Assembly: GCA_025352435.1 (NCBI GenBank) | Contig: JANXTN010000090.1 | Span: forward strand, 1-25,072 | DNA: 25,072 nucleotides | Direction of reading: 5' to 3' | Source: Ferruginibacter sp. | GTDB taxonomy: Bacteria; Bacteroidota; Bacteroidia; Chitinophagales; Chitinophagaceae | Shown: in pieces, positions 1 to 9,740 of the stretch | Layout of the letters: each line of letters begins with the position of its first letter | How positions within the stretch are numbered: the stretch's first letter is position 1 | The notes under the pieces: generated by a model | The model's database searches: none | What the model saw: only the letters and a program-made list of their open reading frames with translations | What the model was told of the DNA's origin: nothing | Position numbers and translations under genes: made by a program

Positions 1-1443
1 GTCTAACTGAGAGGAACCCATTAAAAATTCATCAACTTTTCTTGCACATTCCCGTCCTTCACTTATAGCCCAAACCACCAATGATTGGCCTCGCCGCATA
101 TCGCCTGCGGCAAATATTTTGGCTATATTAGTCTGATAATGTTTATCAGTTGCCTTTACGTTCCCTTTTTCATCTAATTCTATTGCTGATTGTGTTAGTA
201 ATCCTTCTTTTTGTGGATGCACAAAACCCATTGCAAGTAATGCAAGTTCGCAGGGTATTTTTCTTTCTGTACCGGATAACTCAATAAAATTTGCAGGTTT
301 TCCATCTTCGGATATTTTCCACTCTAGGTCTACAATTTTTAAAGCTTTTAAATTTCCATTTTCATCAGCTATGAATTCTTTCGTGGCAGTAGCCCATTGT
401 CTGTCTGCACCTTCTTCATGAGAAGAAGTGGTTTTTAATATCATAGCATATTCTGGCCATGGCATGAAAACGGTTCTGCTACTAGGCGGCATCGGCATCA
501 ATTCAAACTGTGTTATGCTTTTTGCTTTTTGTCTGTTAGCTGTGCCCACACAATCGCTTCCTGTATCTCCACCCCCAATTACCACTACATTTCTTTCTGT
601 AGCTTTTAAATCTTCATCAATAGAGAGGGCTTTGCCTGCAACCCGTTTATTTTGTTGTGATAAAAATTCCATAGCAAAATGCACTCCTTTTATTCCTCTA
701 CCTGGGATATTTAAATCTCTCGGTATGGTAGAACCTCCTGCTAAAACAATTGCATCATATTCTCTTAATAAATCCGTAACAACAATATCAACGCCTACAT
801 TGGCATTGCAGGTAAAAGCAATTCCTTCTTCTTCCATGAATTGTATGCGTCTGTCTATCAGACATTTTTCTAATTTAAAATCCGGAATTCCGTAACGCAA
901 TAATCCTCCGGGCAAATCATTTCTTTCAAATACCATTACTGAATGACCGGCATAATTTAATTGTGCCGCGGCTGCCAAGCCAGCCGGACCACTCCCTATT
1001 ACAGCAATCTTTTTATTAGTTCGGATGATGTTTGTTCTGGGTCGTACAAAATCCTTTTCAAATGCAAGCTCTATAATATGTTTTTCTATTTCTTCAATGG
1101 CAACAGCAGGTTGGTTTATTCCAAGTACGCAGGCGCTTTCGCATGGTGCCGGGCATAAGCGTCCGGTAAACTCCGGAAAATTATTAGTAGAACTTAATAT
1201 CTCATATGCAATTTTCCATTCTTTATTATAAACTGCATCGTTAAACTCCGGTATGATATTTCCCAACGGACAACCGTTGTGACAAAAGGGTACGCCACAA
1301 TTCATGCATCTTCCAGATTGTTCTTTTAATTTTTCTTCTGTGTATGGTAGCACGTACTCTTTATAGTCATTAAGTCGCTCCTCTACCTTTCTTTTTGGTG
1401 GGAGTTGTCGTGTGTGCTGTAAGAAGCCTGTAGTATTACCCAT
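1..1443 (-). CDS. gltD: glutamate synthase small subunit (partial, 3' end missing)
   Basis: The reading frame opens with ATG at 1441-1443 and runs 481 codons to the left edge without a stop, so the C-terminus lies outside the window. At 481 residues it already covers the usual length of the family (about 470-490), so little is missing. It transfers electrons from NAD(P)H through FAD and iron-sulfur clusters to the large subunit GltB. Visible motifs: an N-terminal cysteine cluster (C46, C49, C54, C58), a second one (C97, C101, C105), the FAD-binding GSGPAG loop at 150-155 and the NAD(P)H-binding GGGDTGSD loop at 290-297. It lies downstream of gltB in the same direction, 136 bases away, a larger gap than most others in the run. 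Family assignment is firm. Confidence 0.96.
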   Translation of the reverse strand, partial: MGNTTGFLQHTRQLPPKRKVEERLNDYKEYVLPYTEEKLKEQSGRCMNCGVPFCHNGCPLGNIIPEFNDAVYNKEWKIAYEILSSTNNFPEFTGRLCPAPCESACVLGINQPAVAIEEIEKHIIELAFEKDFVRPRTNIIRTNKKIAVIGSGPAGLAAAAQLNYAGHSVMVFERNDLPGGLLRYGIPDFKLEKCLIDRRIQFMEEEGIAFTCNANVGVDIVVTDLLREYDAIVLAGGSTIPRDLNIPGRGIKGVHFAMEFLSQQNKRVAGKALSIDEDLKATERNVVVIGGGDTGSDCVGTANRQKAKSITQFELMPMPPSSRTVFMPWPEYAMILKTTSSHEEGADRQWATATKEFIADENGNLKALKIVDLEWKISEDGKPANFIELSGTERKIPCELALLAMGFVHPQKEGLLTQSAIELDEKGNVKATDKHYQTNIAKIFAAGDMRRGQSLVVWAISEGRECARKVDEFLMGSSQLD

Positions 1444-1579
1444 AATTATTTTATATTAACCGGTTGAAATTAGTAGCGAATAAATATTGAAATCAAAGGC
1501 TTATCCCTACAAATCCTACTTTAAATCAAACTTGTTTTAGCTTAATGAAAATGGACAAAATAATTGAAACATGATTGTG

Positions 1580-4500
1580 TTAGACCTTTTTTCTGACCTT
1601 CTTCCCATCCAAAACTTTTTTATAATCTTTAGGAAAAACTTTTAAAAAAAGTTGCAGTTGATTCTCAAAATCGTTTAATACAAATTTTGCAACACTGCTT
1701 TTTGTGTATTTAAAATGTTGTTCAATCATGCCATGTAAAATCTTTGCATCTTCTTCTGATAGTGGATCTATATCTACCATTTGTTTGTTACATACATCTA
1801 AAAATGCATGTTGCACATCATATATGTATGCAAGGCCGCCACTCATACCTGCAGCGAAATTTCTTCCTACAGCACCAAGTATTACAACATTTCCGCCCGT
1901 CATATATTCACACCCATGGTCACCAACACCTTCTACCACTAAATTTGCGCCACTATTGCGAACTGCAAAACGTTCGCCTGCCTGGCCTCTAATAAAACCG
2001 TGTCCACTTGTTGCCCCATAAAATGCAACATTACCTACTATGCTGTTTTCTTCGGGCACAAAACCTGCATTTGCAGATGGGTACACAATTAAAGTCGCTC
2101 CGCTTAAGCCTTTTCCAAAATAATCATTTGCATCGCCTTCAAGTTCCAGTGTTATCCCTTTGGTATTAAATGCACCAAAACTTTGACCTGCAGTTCCGGT
2201 AAATTTAAAATGTATGGTATCATCTGGTAAACCTTGTGCTTTGTACAGTTTGGTAATTTCGTTAGATAAAATTGCCCCAACCGTTCTGTCTGTATTCTTT
2301 ATATTGAAGGATGCAAAAGTTTTTTCTTTCTTTTGTAAAGATTGTTTGGCGGTATCTACTAATCGCCAATCTAAAACATTTTCAAGCTCATGATTTTGTT
2401 TCTCCTGATTAAATAAACCAGTCTCTAATAATCTTCCCGGCATGGATGGAATAGGATTAAAAAGTATTGGCGATAAATCGAGTTTATTAAGTTTCCAGTG
2501 GTCAATATTTTCTTTTTGTATTAAGCAGTTAACCTGCCCCACCATTCCATCAACAGTTTTAAAACCAAGTTCTGCCATTATTTCCCGTAGTTCCTCCGTA
2601 AGAAAACGGAAGAAATTTATTACATGTTCTGCATCACCGGTAAAACGTTTTCTTAATTCCGGATCTTGCGTGGCCACACCAACAGGGCAGGTATTCAAAT
2701 GACATTTGCGCATCATTATACATCCTTCAACGATGAGTGCAGCCGTTGCTACGCCCCATTCCTCGGCACCTAATAATGTTGCAATGGCAATATCTCTTCC
2801 CGTTTTCATTTGTCCATCGGCTTGCAATACAACACGGCTACGCAATTTATTTTTTACAAGTGTTTGATTGGCTTCTGCTAAACCAAGCTCCCACGGAAGA
2901 CCGGCATGTTGGATAGAACTCAAGGAGGACGCACCCGTGCCACCATCATGTCCGGCTATTAAAATTACATCTGCTTTTGCTTTTGCTACACCTGCGGCAA
3001 TGGTCCCTACGCCGGCTTTGCTGACGAGTTTCACATTTATTCTTGCGTTCCGATTAGCATTCTTTAAATCGAAAATAAGTTGCGCCAAATCTTCAATGGA
3101 ATAAATATCATGATGCGGTGGTGGTGATATTAATCCAACACCCGGTGTGGCATGCCGCACTTTACCAATCCACTCATCTACTTTGTAACCCGGTAACTGT
3201 CCACCTTCACCGGGTTTTGCACCCTGGGCCATTTTTATCTGCAACTCATCTGCTTCTGTTAAATACAAACTTGTAACACCAAACCTGCCTGATGCAATTT
3301 GTTTTATTGACGAGCGCATGTTATCTCCATTAGGTAGTTTTTCATAACGCAATTCATCTTCACCACCTTCGCCGGTATTACTTTTGCCGCCAAGTTTGTT
3401 CATTGCAATAGCCAGAGTGGTGTGGGCTTCCCAGCTAATGCTACCAAAACTCATGGCACCTGTCGCAAAACGTTTATAAATATTTTCTGCAGGTTCAACT
3501 TCATCAATAGAGATAGAAGTGCAGACTTTTTTAAACTGAAGTAAACTTCTTAGTGTTGCTGCTCTTTCGCTTTGATCATTTACAGCCGTGGAATATTTTT
3601 TAAAAATGCTGTAATCATTCATTCTTGTAGCATACTGTAAAAGGTGAATGGTGGTTGGATTAAACAAATGAAATTCACCTTTGCGTTTCCATTGATAAAC
3701 ACCGCCCACCTGCAAACGATCATCGGGCATGGTTTTTTTACTGAATGCTACATAATGTTTTGCCAATGCTTCTTTTGCAAGACCATCAAGCGTTACACCT
3801 TCTATGCGACTGATCGCACCGGTAAAATAAGTGTCTACTAAGTTTTTATCGAGTCCAACTATCTCAAATGTTTGTGCACCCTGGTATGATTGCAAGGTGG
3901 AAATACCCATTTTAGAAAACACTTTTAGCAAGCCGTCGCACACAGCATTAATATAATTTTGGCGTAGATTTTCCCAATCTAAATTCGTTTGTAAAGTCCC
4001 ATTGGCTTTCATGTTGCGTATAGATGCCATTGCTAAATACGGATTGATTGCTGTGGCGCCAAAACCAATCAAGCAGGCAAAATGATGCACTTCCCATACA
4101 TCTCCGGCCTCTACAACAATGCCTACCTGTCCACGTAATCCTTTTTCTATAAGATGATGATGCACTGCCGAAGTTGCAAGCAAAGTTGGAATGGCCGCAT
4201 GGTCGCTATCTACAGCTCTGTCACTTAATATCAACACTTCAAAACCATCGTGCACAGCATCTTCAGCGTAGCGACACAATCTTTCCAAACCGTATTTTAA
4301 TGCGTTCACTTTTCCATCTGCACGAAAATAAGTTTGCAATGTTTTGCTTTGAAATTTACCGGTGTCTATACTTCTTAATTTTTCTAATTCTTTGCTGGTT
4401 AGTATGGGATGTTTCAATGCAACGGTATGACAGTCTTCAGGTTTCTCTTCTAATAAATCTCCATTGTTGCCTACGAAAGAAACCAAACTCATCACCAGTC

Positions 4501-6130
4501 TTTCTCTAATAGGATCAATAGGTGGATTGGTAACCTGAGCAAACAATTGTTTAAAATAGGAACTGATATGTTGTGGAATATTACTTAACACTGCTAAAGG
4601 AGTGTCTGTTCCCATCGACCCAATTGGTTCCTTACCTTCCAATGCCATCGGTTTTAAAATGGTGTCAATGTCTTCTGTAGAATAACCAAACGCTTTTTGA
4701 TATTTTAGAATAGAAGCATCCGTTAAATGTGTAAATGCTACACGTGGTTCTTCAATTTCTTCCAGGCGGATTTTGTATTGATTGAGATATTTATCATAAG
4801 GTTTTTGGCTACAGATATTTTGTTTCAATTCTTCATCACTTATAATTTTACCTTGCTCTAAATCCACTACAAACATTTTCCCTGGTTGAAGTCTTCCTTT
4901 TTCTTTTATCAGTTTTGGATCAATGGGCAACACCCCGGTTTCACTTGCCATTATTACTCTATCATCTGTAGTTATACAATATCGGGAAGGGCGTAAGCCG
5001 TTTCTGTCAAGTGTAGCACCAATTATTTTACCATCAGTAAAGGAGATGGATGCAGGCCCATCCCACGGTTCCATGATGCTTGCATGAAATTCATAAAAGG
5101 CATGTTTTACAGGATCCATTTCTTCATTTCCATCCCAAGCTTCCGGTATCAACATCATCATAACCTGCGGCAGACTTCGTCCACATAATAGTAACAATTC
5201 AATCATATTATCCAGACAGGCAGAGTCTGATTGCTGTCCTGAAATAATTGGCAGCAACAAATTCATTTCTTCTTTAGTAAAATACGGTGTAGAAAAACGT
5301 TGCTCAACTGCTTTAAGCCAATTTAAGTTTCCCTGCAGTGTATTTATTTCTCCATTGTGTGCTATGTATCGAAATGGTTGAGCCAGTTTCCAGCTGGGAA
5401 ATGTATTTGTAGCAAAACGGGAATGCACCAAACCGAACGCACTTATCATTTTTTTGTTGGACAAATCAGGAAAATAATTTCGTACCTGAGTGCTTGTTAG
5501 TTGCCCCTTATAAATGATAGTCTTGTATGAAAGGGAGGCTATGTAAAAACCAATACTGTCTTTATGAATAATATTATTGATAGTATGTGTTGCATAATTG
5601 CGAAGTACAAAAAGTTTGCGTTCAAATTCATCAGCATCTTTTATGTGGTCTGGCCTTGCAATAAAAACCTGTTCCATTTCCGGCTCAACACTTAATGCTG
5701 TAGGTCCAATATTTTCAGCATTTACAGGCACTTTTCTGTAACCGAGTATTTCTAAATGTAGTTTTGCTGCAGCCTTATTAAACATTGCACGAAATTCTTC
5801 TCTCAAACGTATTGATCTTGGAAAGAAAATAACACCTACTGCATATTTTGAAAATGCCGGTAACTGAATGCCTAGTTGCTGGCATTCTTCAAAAAAAAAT
5901 TCGTGCGGCATTTGTATCAAAATTCCTGCACCGTCACCTGAGTTGTTCTCGCAACCACAGGCACCTCTGTGTTCCATATTTTCCAATACCGTGAGTGCAT
6001 CATTAATGTGTTGATTTGATTTGATACCCTTAATATTGGCAACAAAACCAATACCACAAGCATCATGCTCAAATCGTGGGTGGTAAAGGCCTTTAGAAAC
6101 TTCTGCTGTAATATTTTTTAGTTGATTCAT
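1580..6130 (-). CDS. gltB: glutamate synthase large subunit
   Basis: 1516 residues, full length for the large subunit of bacterial glutamate synthase. It hydrolyses glutamine and passes the ammonia to 2-oxoglutarate, giving two glutamates. The N-terminal class II glutamine amidotransferase domain begins at C25 in HDACGIGF, so a 24-residue propeptide should be removed to expose the catalytic cysteine. A central domain follows, then the FMN-binding synthase barrel (GAKPGEGGQLPG). The [3Fe-4S] cysteines are near C1137, C1143 and C1148 in the order C-x5-C-x4-C. The GXGXG beta-helix domain closes the protein (GGNVVILG, GRNFAAGMSGG). It starts 40 bases after ilvA, suggesting cotranscription with the branched-chain amino acid genes, and is followed by gltD. 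Confidence 0.98.
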   Translation of the reverse strand: MNQLKNITAEVSKGLYHPRFEHDACGIGFVANIKGIKSNQHINDALTVLENMEHRGACGCENNSGDGAGILIQMPHEFFFEECQQLGIQLPAFSKYAVGVIFFPRSIRLREEFRAMFNKAAAKLHLEILGYRKVPVNAENIGPTALSVEPEMEQVFIARPDHIKDADEFERKLFVLRNYATHTINNIIHKDSIGFYIASLSYKTIIYKGQLTSTQVRNYFPDLSNKKMISAFGLVHSRFATNTFPSWKLAQPFRYIAHNGEINTLQGNLNWLKAVEQRFSTPYFTKEEMNLLLPIISGQQSDSACLDNMIELLLLCGRSLPQVMMMLIPEAWDGNEEMDPVKHAFYEFHASIMEPWDGPASISFTDGKIIGATLDRNGLRPSRYCITTDDRVIMASETGVLPIDPKLIKEKGRLQPGKMFVVDLEQGKIISDEELKQNICSQKPYDKYLNQYKIRLEEIEEPRVAFTHLTDASILKYQKAFGYSTEDIDTILKPMALEGKEPIGSMGTDTPLAVLSNIPQHISSYFKQLFAQVTNPPIDPIRERLVMSLVSFVGNNGDLLEEKPEDCHTVALKHPILTSKELEKLRSIDTGKFQSKTLQTYFRADGKVNALKYGLERLCRYAEDAVHDGFEVLILSDRAVDSDHAAIPTLLATSAVHHHLIEKGLRGQVGIVVEAGDVWEVHHFACLIGFGATAINPYLAMASIRNMKANGTLQTNLDWENLRQNYINAVCDGLLKVFSKMGISTLQSYQGAQTFEIVGLDKNLVDTYFTGAISRIEGVTLDGLAKEALAKHYVAFSKKTMPDDRLQVGGVYQWKRKGEFHLFNPTTIHLLQYATRMNDYSIFKKYSTAVNDQSERAATLRSLLQFKKVCTSISIDEVEPAENIYKRFATGAMSFGSISWEAHTTLAIAMNKLGGKSNTGEGGEDELRYEKLPNGDNMRSSIKQIASGRFGVTSLYLTEADELQIKMAQGAKPGEGGQLPGYKVDEWIGKVRHATPGVGLISPPPHHDIYSIEDLAQLIFDLKNANRNARINVKLVSKAGVGTIAAGVAKAKADVILIAGHDGGTGASSLSSIQHAGLPWELGLAEANQTLVKNKLRSRVVLQADGQMKTGRDIAIATLLGAEEWGVATAALIVEGCIMMRKCHLNTCPVGVATQDPELRKRFTGDAEHVINFFRFLTEELREIMAELGFKTVDGMVGQVNCLIQKENIDHWKLNKLDLSPILFNPIPSMPGRLLETGLFNQEKQNHELENVLDWRLVDTAKQSLQKKEKTFASFNIKNTDRTVGAILSNEITKLYKAQGLPDDTIHFKFTGTAGQSFGAFNTKGITLELEGDANDYFGKGLSGATLIVYPSANAGFVPEENSIVGNVAFYGATSGHGFIRGQAGERFAVRNSGANLVVEGVGDHGCEYMTGGNVVILGAVGRNFAAGMSGGLAYIYDVQHAFLDVCNKQMVDIDPLSEEDAKILHGMIEQHFKYTKSSVAKFVLNDFENQLQLFLKVFPKDYKKVLDGKKVRKKV

Positions 6131-6170
6131 TGTTGCACTTTCATTTTATTTTGGGGGATTAATGCTCTCC

Positions 6171-7526
6171 TTATACCAAATACCCAAATGCGTTATCGCC
6201 ACTTTTTAATTCTGTATAATTAATATGATACGTGTTCAAATTTTTCAATAACATATCATAATCACTTTTTGATTTTAATTCAATACCAACCAATGCAGGC
6301 CCAGTTTCTTTGTTGTGTTTTTGCATGTATTCGAAACGGGTAATATCATCGTCAGCGCCCAATACATGATTTACAAATTCTTTCAGTGCACCAGGTCTTT
6401 GTGCAAAGCGAATAAGGAAATAATGTTTTAATCCTTCATATTGTAAACTGCGTTCTTTAATTTCCTGCATACGGTCAATATCGTTATTACCGCCACCAAT
6501 AATGCAAACAATATTTTTACCTTTTATGTGCTCTCCATATTGATCTAATGCAGCTATGCTTAAAACACCTGCGGGTTCTGCAACTATCGCATCTTCATTG
6601 TATAATTGTAAAATGGTAGTGCACACTTTTCCTTCATCTGCCAGCAACATATCATCTAACACATCTTTACAGATAGAAAATGTAATATCGCCAACACGCT
6701 TTACTGCTGCACCATCTACAAAACGTTCTATATTTTGGAGTGTAACTGGATGCCCTGCTTTTAAAGCTTCATACATGCTGGGCGCACCTTTCGGCTCTAC
6801 ACCAATGATTTTTGTTTGGGGAGAAAATGTTTTAAAATACGAACCAACTCCTGCACTGAGACCGCCACCACCTACTGCCAGGAAGATGAAATCCAAAGCG
6901 GAACTACTGCCCCTCCTATCCTCCCCGCAGGGGAGGGAAATCTCGGAGATTGATGAAGGAGATTGGTTTGATTTGGTTTCGTTATTCTGTTTTTCTTGTT
7001 GATTATTAAATTGTTCAAAAATCTCTACTCCAACTGTTCCCTGTCCTTCAATAATTCTAAGATCATCAAAAGGTGGAATAAAAGTCATTCCCTTTTCTTC
7101 TGTATACTTCTTTGCGGCAACTGCACAATCATCAAAAGTATCTCCCACTAATTTTACTTCTATAAAATCTTCACCAAACATTTTGGTTTGAGAAATTTTT
7201 TGATTTGGAGAAATAACGGGCATAAAAACAACCCCCTTTATACCGAGTTTTTTACAACTGTGGGCAAAGCCCTGTGCATGATTGCCAGCACTTGCACATA
7301 CTACACCTTGTTGCAATTGCTCAGGCAACAAACTGCTCATCATATTATAAGCACCACGTAGTTTGTACGAACGTACCACCTGAAGATCTTCTCTTTTTAA
7401 ATAAATATTGCATTTGTATTTTTTAGAAAGATTTACATTTAGTTGCAATGGAGTTCTGTTTACTACGTTTTGTAACCGTTGCGCAGCTGCAGGAAAATCT
7501 AATAATATTTCTAATGTCGTGTTCAT
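6171..7526 (-). CDS. ilvA: threonine dehydratase (biosynthetic, short form) with an in-frame insert
   Basis: 451 residues. It is a PLP enzyme that deaminates threonine to 2-oxobutanoate, the committed step of isoleucine synthesis. The PLP lysine is K55 in RSYKLRGA and the phosphate-binding loop is GGGGLSAG at 219-226. One ACT-like regulatory segment occupies about 365-451, as in the short Bacillus-type enzymes rather than the 514-residue E. coli form with two. Residues 175-210, rich in N, Q, S and E, fall just before the strand leading into the glycine-rich loop and do not match the family; without them the protein is about 415 residues, the usual size. The DNA for the second half of this insert is a GC-rich palindrome. 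The start codon abuts the ilvC stop with no gap. The frame is intact, so the enzyme is probably functional. Confidence 0.96.
   Translation of the reverse strand: MNTTLEILLDFPAAAQRLQNVVNRTPLQLNVNLSKKYKCNIYLKREDLQVVRSYKLRGAYNMMSSLLPEQLQQGVVCASAGNHAQGFAHSCKKLGIKGVVFMPVISPNQKISQTKMFGEDFIEVKLVGDTFDDCAVAAKKYTEEKGMTFIPPFDDLRIIEGQGTVGVEIFEQFNNQQEKQNNETKSNQSPSSISEISLPCGEDRRGSSSALDFIFLAVGGGGLSAGVGSYFKTFSPQTKIIGVEPKGAPSMYEALKAGHPVTLQNIERFVDGAAVKRVGDITFSICKDVLDDMLLADEGKVCTTILQLYNEDAIVAEPAGVLSIAALDQYGEHIKGKNIVCIIGGGNNDIDRMQEIKERSLQYEGLKHYFLIRFAQRPGALKEFVNHVLGADDDITRFEYMQKHNKETGPALVGIELKSKSDYDMLLKNLNTYHINYTELKSGDNAFGYLV
6911..6966. repeat. GC-rich palindromic element inside ilvA
   Basis: A perfect hairpin, CCTCCCC-GCA-GGGGAGG, spans 6920-6936. 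A second perfect palindrome, AATCTC-G-GAGATT, spans 6939-6951. The octamer GGAGATTG occurs twice in direct orientation, at 6945-6952 and 6958-6965. The GC-rich patch sits in AT-rich coding DNA and encodes the SISEISLPCGEDRRG part of the IlvA insert. The layout resembles the short interspersed palindromes common in Bacteroidota genomes; copy number cannot be judged from one window, so boundaries are approximate. Confidence 0.6.
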
Positions 7527-9011
7527 CTAAGATGTTGTAGTAATTGATTGCATATTGGTCATGGCCTCCCTAAGTTTAATGCCTATAATTTCTACCGGAT
7601 GATTGCGAATTGTACTATTTACTCTTATCAATGTTTTATTATCTACACTTGCATCTTTTCCATTGTTAAAATTTTTTCCGATTACATCGGTATCCATTTT
7701 TTTCATGAAGTCTGCCAGCAAAGGTTTGCATGCATGATCAAACAAATAACAGCCGTACTCTGCTGTATCGGAAATGATCCTGTTCATTTCAAATAGTTTT
7801 TTACGGGCAATTGTGTTGGCAATCAAAGGAGTTTCATGTAAGGATTCATAATAGGCAGACTCTTCTTTTATCCCTGCTTCTACCATTGTTTCAAAGGCGA
7901 GTTCTACACCGGCTTTTATCATCGCTACAAACAACAATGCATTATCAAAAAATTCCTGTTCAGCAATTTTCATGTCACCTGCCGGTGTTTTTTCAAATGT
8001 TGTTTCACCGGTTGCTGCTCTCCAAGCCAATAAATTTTTATCATCGTTCGACCAATCTTCCATCATCGTTTTACTAAAATGCCCACTCATAATATCATCT
8101 TGGTGTTTTTGAAACAGGGGACGCATAATCGTTTTCAATTCTTCTGACAATTCAAAGGCTTTTATTTTTGCAGGGTTAGATAATCTATCCATCATTGCAG
8201 TAATGCCTCCTTGCTTTAGTGCTTCTGTTATTACTTCTACACCATATTGCACTAATTTAGATGCATAAGATTTTTCTATTCCTTTCTCTACCATTTTATC
8301 AAAACAAAGTATAGATCCCGTTTGTAACATGCCGCACAAAATTGTTTGCTCACCCATCAAATCACTTTTTACTTCTGCTACAAAAGAAGATTTTAAAACA
8401 CCTGCTTTGTGACCGCCGGTGCCCACTGCATAAGCCTTTGCCTGTTCCAGTCCTTTTCCTTCAGGGTCGTTTTCCGGATGTACTGCAATTAAAGTCGGTA
8501 CGCCAAAACCCCTTTTGTATTCTTCTCTAACTTCAGTGCCGGGGCATTTCGGTGCAACCATTATCACTGTTAAATCTTCTCGTATCTGCATGCCTTCTTC
8601 TACAATATTAAAACCATGCGAGTAGGAGAGGGTAGCGTTTTTTTTCATTAAAGGCATGATGGCTGTTACAACAGAAGTATGTTGTTTATCCGGTGTAAGA
8701 TTCAGTACCAAATCTGCTGAGGGAATTAATTCTTCATAAGTACCCACTGTAAAATTGTTGTTAGTTGCACTTTTCCAAGATGCTCTTTTTTCTGTGATGG
8801 CTTCGCTGCGCAATGCATACGCTACATCCAAACCGGAATCTCTCAAATTTAATCCCTGGTTTAATCCCTGTGCGCCGCAGCCTACGATCACTATTTTTTT
8901 TCCTTTCAGTGTGTCTACTCCGTTTGTAAATTCATTGTTGTTCATAAATTCACAAACGCCCAGTTGGTTTAACTGTTCCCGGAGAGATAAGCTGTTAAAA
9001 TAATTTGCCAT
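7527..9011 (-). CDS. ilvC: ketol-acid reductoisomerase, class II, NADPH-dependent
   Basis: 494 residues, the long (class II) form like E. coli IlvC (491), not the common 330-residue class I. It isomerises and reduces acetolactate and acetohydroxybutyrate to the dihydroxy acids of the valine/leucine and isoleucine branches. GCGAQG at 44-49 is the dinucleotide-binding loop. R68, R76 and S78 fall at the positions that set NADPH preference in the E. coli enzyme. H132, D217 and E221 match catalytic and metal-binding residues in the same numbering. It lies 103 bases after ilvN and directly abuts ilvA. Confidence 0.98.
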   Translation of the reverse strand: MANYFNSLSLREQLNQLGVCEFMNNNEFTNGVDTLKGKKIVIVGCGAQGLNQGLNLRDSGLDVAYALRSEAITEKRASWKSATNNNFTVGTYEELIPSADLVLNLTPDKQHTSVVTAIMPLMKKNATLSYSHGFNIVEEGMQIREDLTVIMVAPKCPGTEVREEYKRGFGVPTLIAVHPENDPEGKGLEQAKAYAVGTGGHKAGVLKSSFVAEVKSDLMGEQTILCGMLQTGSILCFDKMVEKGIEKSYASKLVQYGVEVITEALKQGGITAMMDRLSNPAKIKAFELSEELKTIMRPLFQKHQDDIMSGHFSKTMMEDWSNDDKNLLAWRAATGETTFEKTPAGDMKIAEQEFFDNALLFVAMIKAGVELAFETMVEAGIKEESAYYESLHETPLIANTIARKKLFEMNRIISDTAEYGCYLFDHACKPLLADFMKKMDTDVIGKNFNNGKDASVDNKTLIRVNSTIRNHPVEIIGIKLREAMTNMQSITTTS

Positions 9012-9114
9012 TGTATATTGTTAGTTTGGTGTTTTTAAATTAGTAAGTTTATAAAAAAACTTTTGTTTTAACCGAGATTATAAGACGCTAGAGGCTTAGG
9101 TTTTAAAAAAAATT

Positions 9115-9705
9115 TTACATGGTAAACACTTCTTCATTTTTATTTAAAAATTTATTTTCCACTAATTCATCTGCAGGCGCTGATTGTTCATAGTATTTTA
9201 ATTTCTCATGAAAGCCACTACTAGCTTTTATTATAGCTATTCTAGCGCTGCGTACAAATTCTATTAAGCCATAAGGTTCTAAAGCTTCCATTAGACCATC
9301 TGTTTCTTCTCTGTGGCCTGTGGTTTCAAAAACGGTGTAATCTTTTCTTATAACGATTGCCCTTGCGCCGTATTCTCTGAGTAATCTTTCTACTTTTACT
9401 TTTGCAACTATTTCGTCTGTAGGCACTTTATACAAAGCCATTTCCTGCCACACTAATTCGTCTTCAGTATTGTAAAATGCTTTTAAAACGTCCACCTGTT
9501 TTTCAATTTGGGTACAAAGTTTTCTCACTACATCTTCTGTTTCGTTTATTACAATAGTGAAACGATGTACGCTTTTTAATTCCGTTGGTGATGTGTTTAA
9601 ACTATCCACATTTATTTTTCTTCTGCTGAAAATAATAGCAATACGATTTAATAAACCTATTTGGTTTTCGGTATAAACGGTAATGGTATATTCAGATTTG
9701 TTCAT
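9115..9705 (-). CDS. ilvN: acetolactate synthase small (regulatory) subunit
   Basis: 196 residues. It is the regulatory partner of IlvB and normally confers valine feedback inhibition. An N-terminal ACT domain (about 5-80) has the typical opening YTITVYTENQIGLLNRIAIIF, shown here only to position the glycine-rich ligand turn near residue 17. The C-terminal half matches the ALS small-subunit C-domain (LLREYGARAIVIRKD; a TGHREETDGLMEAL segment). Its length is larger than the 160-residue minimal forms and usual for Bacteroidota. It starts 35 bases after the ilvB stop, consistent with cotranslation of the two subunits. Confidence 0.95.
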   Translation of the reverse strand: MNKSEYTITVYTENQIGLLNRIAIIFSRRKINVDSLNTSPTELKSVHRFTIVINETEDVVRKLCTQIEKQVDVLKAFYNTEDELVWQEMALYKVPTDEIVAKVKVERLLREYGARAIVIRKDYTVFETTGHREETDGLMEALEPYGLIEFVRSARIAIIKASSGFHEKLKYYEQSAPADELVENKFLNKNEEVFTM

Positions 9706-9740
9706 TGTTAACTATTTGTTTTTTATCTGCAGAAAAGGCT

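Noticed and set aside
428..895. Plus-strand open frame of 155 codons inside gltD
   Set aside because: It is the antisense shadow of gltD, which has all motifs of the family and a continuous frame on the other strand. The plus frame has no recognisable domain.
1444..1579. Possible internal promoter before gltD (minus-strand TAGGATTTG)
   Set aside because: The spacing inside the box is one base off the TAnnTTTG pattern and no second element is present.
9012..9114. AAGTTT/AAACTT inverted repeat in the ilvN-ilvC gap
   Set aside because: It is a six-base, nearly all A/T stem with no T-run in a useful place, so neither a terminator nor a promoter can be claimed.
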